Origin: Clavaria fumosa
Lineage: Eukaryota; Basidiomycota; Agaricomycetes; Agaricales; Clavariaceae
Assembly (NCBI GenBank): GCA_951802425.1
Contig: OX637795.1
Location: 1,922,001-1,986,000 of the forward strand
Reading direction: 5' to 3'
DNA: 64,000 nucleotides
Below the pieces are notes generated by a model, which had not been told where the DNA came from, did no database searches, and saw nothing but the letters and a program-made list of their open reading frames with translations. How positions within the stretch are numbered: the stretch's first letter is position 1; every line of letters starts with the position of its first letter. Positions 57,302-64,000 of the stretch are shown piece by piece. A program made the position numbers and the translations under genes.

Positions 57302-57882
57302 TTCAGTCCAGTAGGTCAACACCCACAAAGGCAAACGATGATCCGTCCTGTTGTGTGGACAGTTGACAGATTGTATGCCTAGCAGTCTGTTGTCATGGCA
57401 AAAATCTCCGAGTGCCTGCAAGGTAGCAAGAGGTGGTATGGGGATCGTCCGAATGATGCTCTCTGTTGACGTGGTTGGGACTTCTGTGCTCAAGAAGGCT
57501 GACAGCTGGTGAAAAGATCCCGTCTGGATGATGTCTGGGAGGGGGAACTGGAGGAATTCGAGGACAGTCATTGTATGACTAGGAAGGAGGATTGCTTGTG
57601 TGGCTTCGGGCATCGCAAGCCCCGAGTGAAAAGGGGTAGGACTGGCCTCTGTGTCCATGAATGGGGTGAGGTATGACTGTGCTGGCGAAGGGGGGTTCAT
57701 TTTTTCAGTCAGGATGACGTCGCTAGGCACCCTGATCTTACTCCTGGGATGTGTGATGCCATAATACAGTGTTCGAATATTTTTCCAAGGTCACAGGTCA
57801 CCCCTCCCCTGTTCGGCTGTTCGAAATGAAACTTTTGGTCACACGTCACAAGGGTGTTCGTATTGAATGAAATGGTACAGTA

Positions 57883-58450
57883 TACGATAGGGTGTGGTGT
57901 CACATTTTGTGACACTGTGACCCTGCTACCAAGTGACACCCTGAGCCCATTGTGTTTGCTCCAGAGACTGCTCAATGTCACCTGCTTCATAGTTTGTAAC
58001 TCCTTCTGTAGTAACTAGTGGTTGTCGCTGATTCTGGCACCTCCGGGAACCTTGCTCCATTGATTGAAAATTTTCACAAGACATCAAAGTGTGTTTGCTT
58101 ATGTACAGTTGAATTGTTCATAATTAGTGTTGCCTTCGGCTCAAGCTGATTTCTTTTTTTGGAATTTGCATTGAGCATTGTGACTTCAAATCAACAGGTA
58201 ATCCCACAGAATAAGCAGCTTTAGACTCTCACAGAAGGAGTGAATGTTCAGATATATCAAAATCTTTCCTCCCATTGCACATTGTCCAATGGCTTGCTCA
58301 GATTAGCCAAGCCGCGGCAACACTATTCATAATACATATAACTGTAATGCTTACTTTTAATATTGCATTGAATTTGGGAGCCGACCACTGCGGTATGCAG
58401 GGAAATTGGGTTATCCATGCATAATTCATAATTCATAGGATTTTGAGGCA
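57883..58450. other. Intergenic, nothing recognised
   Basis: AT-rich sequence right of the nested element with no credible gene or repeat seen. Confidence 0.5.
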
Positions 58451-58519
58451 TTATGCAATATGAATTTACTCTGTTCAAATATCAAATACATTGGTCTGTT
58501 CATGAAAAACAGCCCGAAA

Positions 58520-59249
58520 ATGCCCCCCAAGCATATGCACAAGCCTCACATCACCCCCAGCTCCTATGTGTATGTGAAAAGACCTGGACCCAAGGCAAAG
58601 AAAGGAACAGAGGCTCCTGCAATCCCACTTTGTATCCCTGCACACACCGAATCCCAAGATTCTGTAGCCTGGAACATCATCCGAGACTTTGCTGTGACAG
58701 AAGCAACCTTACCTCAGACAGAAGACAAGTTGAAGGGCAGATTATATGGACAGCAAGTGGCAACCGGCTCTGGCTGCAGTCAAGGCTGCAGAAAATGATG
58801 CTGAGGTTGCTCTTGATGCTCTTGATGCCCTACGGTCCACCTTGGACCCAGACACTGTCCCTGCCACATGTCATGCCATGACAAGTCAAGGAAAAGAACT
58901 GGAGACAGACCTGATGGATATGGTTGTGCAACTCAAAAAGTGCAAACAGATATTTGGGCCACTGCCATCACTTGAGGAGCTGCTAAACCCAGCAGAGGAG
59001 AATGAAGGAGAGTCTCTTCAGCTCATCAAAGGTGATGATGAGATTATTGCACAGGTTCACCATGAGCAGGCTGCCAAGCAAAGGGAGACCGCAGAGAGTG
59101 ATTCCGACAAGGAGAGCATGAAAGAGGGTGGTGAGGCAGAGATTGGGATTGCTGAGCTGATTCAGCTGTGTGAGAAGGTCAAGAAGGGAAGTATCAGCAG
59201 CCCAGCGACATGTTCTCTGGAGGTATCGCAAGTTCTGCACCGCTTTTGA
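58520..59249 (+). pseudogene. Hypothetical acidic/coiled-coil protein, frame shift at about 58740
   Basis: First part MPPKHMHKPHITPSSYVYVK...LPQTEDKLK (basic, Pro-rich). From about 58746 another frame gives a helical acidic region: WQPALAAVKAAENDAEVALD, CHAMTSQGKELETDLMDMVV, then a long Glu/Lys stretch to TAA/TGA at 59249. The two frames overlap by about 50 bases and read as one protein with a +1 shift. I do not recognise it. It resembles helical accessory regions of transposon proteins in composition only. Confidence 0.4.
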
Positions 59250-59279
59250 GCTGAGTTGCAGCGAGAACACATGCAGCAT

Positions 59280-60167
59280 GTGAGGCAGGTGATGCTTACT
59301 AGTCTATGGTACAGGGCGTAGGGTTGTCACACAGTCACGTGTTCTATGTCACATTCCATAACTTTCATATTGCATGGTTTTTGCCCATGACCAATGTTAT
59401 GCATTATGAACAATTCAACTGTAACCAGTTGATACAAACATGAACAATGCATATTAATTACATAATGTGTACACAGGCTTGGGGGCCTTGGGGACCAGGT
59501 ACTTGCATATGCAGCAGGTTGGTGTGGTTTACACTTCCGCTCAGCTGTTTTGGACATGCTGGGGGTTCAGCCAGTGAAAACTTCTCATATTTCAAATATA
59601 CCTAGGGCTAGTATTTGAATTCCATACTGTATAAACAGACTGTCAGCCTGATACAATATTCATTATCCACAAAATATGGATATCCCTACTGGCCCAAGTC
59701 CATTCCAGGTCAAAACCAATACATTATGGGACCTGATACAGTATGCGGTGATGTGGTATGATATATTGTACTGTATCATGGAAATCCATGGAGAATTGGA
59801 TGAGATCAAATTTCTCAAAATTTAACCAAATCACTCCATTCTTTTTGCAGGGCCCTAGAACTCTTTTTTTAATGAAGAATGAGTATTTTCACTCATTGAT
59901 ATCTTGAGAATTGGTAGAGTAATGACTAAAATACTTTTAGGTGAAAAAAGTGCATTGTGCCAGTTTCCAAATATTTGCAAACAGCTGTAAAAGACACTTG
60001 TACTGTAGTAATATTCACCCAGAGAACAGTGGGTGAATTCAGACATAAAAGAAGTGAAAATCACCCATTCTTTGTACTCAGTAAAAGCCTGTTTATCAAC
60101 TAGTCATGGTGATTTTCATTCAGGAAACCATTGTTATTCACCACATTTCAGAGTTCTTTGTGTGGTG
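59280..60167. other. AT-rich intergenic region, no gene seen
   Basis: No open frame with coding character, no terminal repeats found. Confidence 0.5.
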
Positions 60168-60407
60168 GTTTTCACCCAGCCTGGGACCTACAGTGGAAGA
60201 TAGCAATGATTGGGGTATGGATGCAAATGCTGACACTGATGGTGCAAGGAAAGCCAAATGGGAATGGGAGTGCCATGAGGCTCATGGTGGAGGAATGCTC
60301 ATGCCCTTATGGCATCCATGTGCATAAGACAACAAATGAGCTGGATAATGAGGATGGTGGAGGCTGGCATGGTAGGGTGGAACTGATACTTACACTCCTT
60401 CCATGAT
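60168..60407. repeat. Dispersed flank segment, copy 2
   Basis: Closely matches 12600-12845 and lies at the same place relative to the WD40 exon, showing that copies B and C came from one ancestral unit including 3' flank. Confidence 0.85.
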
Positions 60408-60490
60408 TAATTCCACTTCAATACAAGATGATATATATTGTACAGTATACATGACCAACTTATTGCAGTACCAAAGTGGAGTAAATAATG

Positions 60491-63400
60491 CTATATAGCA
60501 TTGAGGTAGGAATAGAGGGAGGTGAATGTGAGGGAAATGACAGAGTGCTGGGGTGTGACCACAGCCAATTGATTAAAAGTGGATGCACATATTCTGTGAT
60601 AAGCCACAGGAATCCAACAAAGTTTGTGTCCTGTGGAAGCAGTGAATAACCATCCATCATGGATGAGGTATGGCCCTGACTGTCCACAGTTTGAATCACT
60701 GTATACCTGAAGAGGGGCACCAGTGGCTGCATCCCACACTCTCACTGTCTGGTCTGAAGACCCTGAAACTATCCTTTTGCCATCTGGAGAGAATGAAACT
60801 GATATGACATCATCAGAATGGCCCTCAAGTGTCTGCAGTTGAGCACCAGTGACTACATCCCACACTCTCACTGTCCTATCTGAAGACCCTGAAACTATCC
60901 TTGTACCATTTGGAGAGAATAACACTGAGTTGATGAGTCCAGAATGGCCCTCCATGACTTGTACACATGCACCCCATTGTTTTGGTAATTCCCCTTGCAC
61001 CAACACTGCTCCCTCCATCTGCTTCTTGTTGGTGTTGTATATTTCAGTGCCAATTGGGGTGAAGGGCAAAGCTGTAAAATACACTTGCAATGCAGACACA
61101 CTGATGGCTGGAAAGAACTCTTGGATCAATCTCTCACCATCAGATAATAGGGCTGAGACAATATCCATATGATTATTTATCTATTTCAAAGCCACATGTT
61201 AGTTTTGTGAACCTCACTTAATAAGAACATGCACTTACTGAAGGATAGGCATGCACAGATGCCAACATTTGCAATGCATTTCTCAGATTCCCAAGGAGAC
61301 TGCAGACCTCTATCCAGTGTAGTAAATGATTTGTGCAGAAATGTCCCAGAAGCTGTAATACATTGCTTGAAAGCTTGCCACTGCAAATATGCATGCCCCA
61401 ATATCTACATGCATACTGCAGGCTGCCTGAGATACATTTTGATATCATCTCTGGGAGATCTGGCACCTCATGGTTGAACTTGGAGGGGTCTCTTATACCA
61501 CAAATATCCTTCTTCAACCTTTTCATCACAATCAGGCATTTCTCAGCCATGATGGTGTGTTGCTCTTCAAGATCAACTCTAAACTGCATGTTGTGGCATC
61601 TAGTAGGGTCCACAATGAAGTCAAAGAATGATGGGTGAATCAATCTTATAACTCCAATGCCATCATTTGGAGCTATAATGATTGCCTGCAACTTCTGAAG
61701 ATAACCATTGACATCAACATCTGACTCAAGCAGGTCCTCCAATTGATCTGATGAGAGAGGATCCTGAAGGACAGCAATAGTTCCAAGAATCAAGCACAAT
61801 TTGACTCCAAGGTGTTCAGAAATATCAGGGAATGCAATATTCAACACTTGCAAATACAACTGATCCAGATGCTGCAGAGGAGAGGAGCCCACAGCAGTTG
61901 TTGTGTTCAAAAGCATCCTCAGTTGCCCCTTGGGATCAGCAACATCAATGAACCTTGCTGCAGTGGCAGCAAATATGAACAGGCCTGAGGACATATTGGT
62001 CAAACTCTCAACATCTGTAGGGGATGGCCAAAATCCAGGAATGTGATATCTGTGCTTGATAGCTTCAAGGTACCATCTCAGATAATACTGGATATCACTT
62101 TTAATGACATCCAACCTGACTTCATGAAGAACCATTGGTCTGGTTGTATCTTTGAGAAGTGGATGTTGGAAAGCACCAGTGATTTGGAGAATTGGTCTAC
62201 TGGTGATGAGGAATTGCAAAGGGAATAAATTTTCAATGTGTTGGGATAATGATGCAAGAATGGTAGAGGTGGGATTCTCATCCTTGCATTCATCCAGAGC
62301 ATCAATCACAACTAAACTTGGAGGGAACTTATTCCTCATAGCAACAAATGGTTTGACAATCATCTTCTCCAACTGATAGGAGACAGAGGAGTAAACAATA
62401 TCAGGATTAGACCTGACAACATCTGCAAGTCCAGCTTTGAACTCTGGACAAAACTGTCCTAATTGATAGGCAATGGTAGTGAATACCAGATTGAGATTGC
62501 TGCAATCAGCATTATCCCTAGAGCAGAAGAAGCTTGCAGCAAAGACTCCTTTGTCCTCACAGAACTTGGCTGCAGTGTAGGCAATTGTAGTTTTCCCACT
62601 CCCAGCTACACCATTGATCCAAAATATCTGCCGAGTCCCCATGACACACAAATGGTCAGAGGATGTGGGTATGCCCTCTTGGGAGTGTTCAACATTATGA
62701 CTAATCCACTGATACAGCTCCCCAAGAATCTCTTTCCGAGTACCATCAAGACACGAGACTAGCTTATTATTGCAGTTGAAGCCAGCAGTGACTGCACGAG
62801 GCAGATTGAGACCAGCTACATAGCCCAACATAAGTAAAGCATGACGGCCAAATTATGAAATAAACCGCACTGTGGTCATTGAGCTTTGTCTTGATTTCCT
62901 GATAAAAAATAATCATATGAGAAACAGGACGAGGTAACTGGCCCACGAACTTACCCCAAGTGTGGACTCAATAGCAAGTGTACTTTGAACCTTCAAGTGA
63001 CCACACCTCAATCAGGGTGTCCGAAGGTACGGGCCACTTACTTACCAGGAATTGTTGTATTGAGTCATTGACAGCAGAAATGAGGCCCGTAATCTTAGGA
63101 GCATCATGGTCACGGGTGAGGACACGCTTCAAGCTGTTGCGCTTCATCATATGCTGAGCCTTCTCCCCAACAGACTTCCATGATCTGCCATGCAAGACTG
63201 AGATCAGCAGAGCATTTTGCCAGGAAATGGTGACTCACTCAGACAAGCAGTTGATACGGTCAGTCATTGTCGCAGACAGGGCGCCGCCATTGGACGCCTC
63301 TTGCAGCATTGCATGCAAGTCTCGAACGCGGCAAGCCAGTGATTCCAAGTCGTTGCTGTTCTGTGAGGTTTTCTGTGCGGAGGATTAGCGAGCAACGACA

Positions 63401-63607
63401 TCGACACAAATGACATGTTTCACGCACCTGAATGGCATTGAGGAGAACTACAAATCCCCCGATACCTTCCTGCAATCCAGGTATGCCTATCTTCCCCGCA
63501 ACCTCCTTGAGAAGTGCAAGAGCATTCTGGAGACCAACGAAGGCAGGAGACTGAGGCCCTGAAGAAGACTTGATCTTCGCCAGGGTAGTGTCAAGAGCTT
63601 TGCGCAT
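60491..63607 (-). CDS. NACHT-WD40 STAND receptor, copy C (two WD40 repeats)
   Basis: Complete gene with the same plan as copy B. Exons: 63607-63428, 63372-63239, 63184-63046, 62990-62955, 62898-62871, 62815-61239 and 61180-60491; introns 54-58 nt. Exon 5 is 28 nt instead of 49, an in-frame loss of seven residues (one EIKTEIT unit). NACHT motifs as in copy A (GVAGSGKTT, LVVIDALDEC). Only two WD40 repeats (EGHSGLINSV, EGHSDDVISV) remain. Two blades cannot close a propeller alone, so this allele is either a contracted, non-functional ligand arm or needs oligomer assembly. About 928 codons, no stop or frameshift seen. Confidence 0.88.
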
Positions 63608-63666
63608 GGTGATGAAGCTAGTGGTGTGGTCGAAAGAGCACCTCCTGCTTATCGATGCTGCGGAGC

Positions 63667-64000
63667 AGGCCCCGTGGCCCAGTGGGAGAAAGGTCCCATG
63701 CAGCCACAGGTCGAACTCGTAGTTGGGGTCACGAGTTCGAACCACTGAGGGGGCGTTATAAATCCTCAGTCAAAATCAATTCCCCGGATATCACCATCAT
63801 GTGATGATGTGCTGGCAGGTAAAAGTGACTAGCTGGGAGCCTTAATTGGCAACTCTTTGAGACCAATAGTCATGTGGGAGGAACTGGTCTGGGACAACCC
63901 TGGCGCTTCTGCTGAGGCCGTGGACCCCTGGGTGGGGGTGCCCATTCCGGTGGGTCAGCGTGCCAGTGGTGGGGTAGCTTGTGGCCTCGGGCACGGGGAC
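63667..64000 (+). mobile_element. tRNA-derived SINE, cut by window end
   Basis: Homology with blocks A and B stops after CGGAGC (63666). The new sequence has a pol III A box TGGCCCAGTGGG at 63675-63686 (fits TRGCNNAGYNGG) and a B box GAGTTCGAACC at 63733-63743, 47 nt apart, with tRNA-like flanks (GCCCCGTGG ... CTGAGGGGGC). A non-tRNA body continues to the edge. Tail and target duplication are outside the window, so the family and length are unknown. Confidence 0.75.

Larger units (their letters stand above)
27391..57730 (-). pseudogene. Ulp1 protease-DDE transposase fusion gene, split by three insertions
   Basis: Minus-strand gene of the outer element. Pieces in order: 57730-57302; [KDZ]; 39616-39594; [MITE]; 39300-37918; intron 37862-37917; 37861-37436; intron 37387-37435; 37386-37338; [copia 1]; 28920-27932; intron 27880-27931; 27879-27391. 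The protease part has the C48 pattern NHWVAIAVD, YGDPLG and FSCGLLSW (His, Asp, Cys). A Lys/Glu/Gln coiled coil and a helix-turn-helix-like region (STIEGWIDRKNG) follow, then a pogo/DDE_1-like core: NSDQTQVVLAQG, WQIDVWSVHHSEPFRKWL, GLLQPCDVGIQR. All four joins across insertions or introns that I could read are in phase. Only the insertions inactivate it. The start at 57730 is the first Met of the open frame; Mets at 57700 or just inside are alternatives. Confidence 0.85.
27219..57880. mobile_element. Outer Tc1/mariner (pogo-like) transposon carrying nested elements
   Basis: Terminal inverted repeats begin CTGTACCATTTCATTCAATA and continue CGAACA at both ends, identical over 26 bp. TA flanks both sides (27217-27218 and 57881-57882). 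The span is 30.7 kb, but subtracting copia 1, the MITE and the KDZ element with their target duplications leaves about 4.26 kb, a normal size. It encodes one large minus-strand Ulp1-transposase gene. Subterminal GTCAC/GTGAC and TTCGAA motifs occur near both ends. Confidence 0.88.

Noticed and set aside
59327..60064. Short minus ORFs in the AT-rich spacer
   Set aside because: Low coding character, no conservation in the other duplicated units.
61218..62831. NACHT exon as an independent 537-codon gene
   Set aside because: The frame continues past a consensus GTAAGT donor at its 3' side and an AG acceptor at its 5' side, and joins other exons in phase in all three copies.

Overview
The window is fungal, almost certainly a mushroom-forming basidiomycete (Agaricomycetes). 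The evidence is 46-58 nt spliceosomal introns, NACHT-WD40 STAND receptors, KDZ-type transposons with a CxC2-like cysteine cluster, Ty1/copia elements and a PIF/Harbinger element. I found no bacterial features. It is an accessory, transposon-dominated region. The only recognisable housekeeping sequence is a dead 3' half of the DNA polymerase epsilon catalytic subunit gene.

Left third (1-22683). Two copies of a duplicated block, A (1-7844) and B (about 12600-22683), each carry an intact minus-strand NACHT-WD40 gene and a shared, mostly non-coding 5' flank. A third gene copy, C, lies at 60491-63607. All three keep the same exon plan. Copy B has nine near-identical WD40 repeats and copy C has two; copy A runs off the left edge. 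A 1.3-kb Tc1/mariner derivative sits in block A at a TA that is empty in block B. Between the blocks is the POL2 pseudogene (7846-12412), truncated at its 5' end, with a nonsense codon and two frameshifts, and hit by a 5'-truncated LINE with a 12-bp target duplication. A complete Harbinger element follows (23095-26813, TAA target duplication).

Middle (27219-57880). This is a nested transposon stack resolved by target-site duplications. The outermost element is a Tc1/mariner (pogo-like) transposon with TA flanks. It encodes one large minus-strand protein joining a Ulp1-like protease to a DDE transposase. It was invaded by (i) a defective copia element (28921-37332), itself holding a 3.9-kb element made of trinucleotide and hexanucleotide repeats; (ii) a 293-bp hAT-like MITE (39301-39593); and (iii) a 17.7-kb KDZ element (39625-57301) with 96-bp terminal inverted repeats, 8-bp target duplications and 43-bp minisatellite arrays facing inward from both ends. 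Removing the insertions restores the outer reading frame at every junction I could read.

The KDZ element holds an apparently young copia element (40156-45080, LTRs identical by eye, intact 1435-codon ORF), a KDZ partner gene (minus), a 300-bp-arm palindrome in the divergent intergenic region, a degenerate KDZ transposase, and a striking passenger gene at 50816-52469. The predicted protein of that gene begins with a near copy of the histone H3 N-terminal tail, joined through the first intron to an eight-cysteine PHD finger of the type that reads unmodified H3K4.

Right end. A hypothetical coiled-coil ORF pair (58520-59249), the third NACHT-WD40 gene, and a tRNA-derived SINE (63667 to the window edge) with both pol III boxes. 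Boundaries, splice sites and repeat units were read by eye; protein families were assigned from remembered motifs, not from searches.
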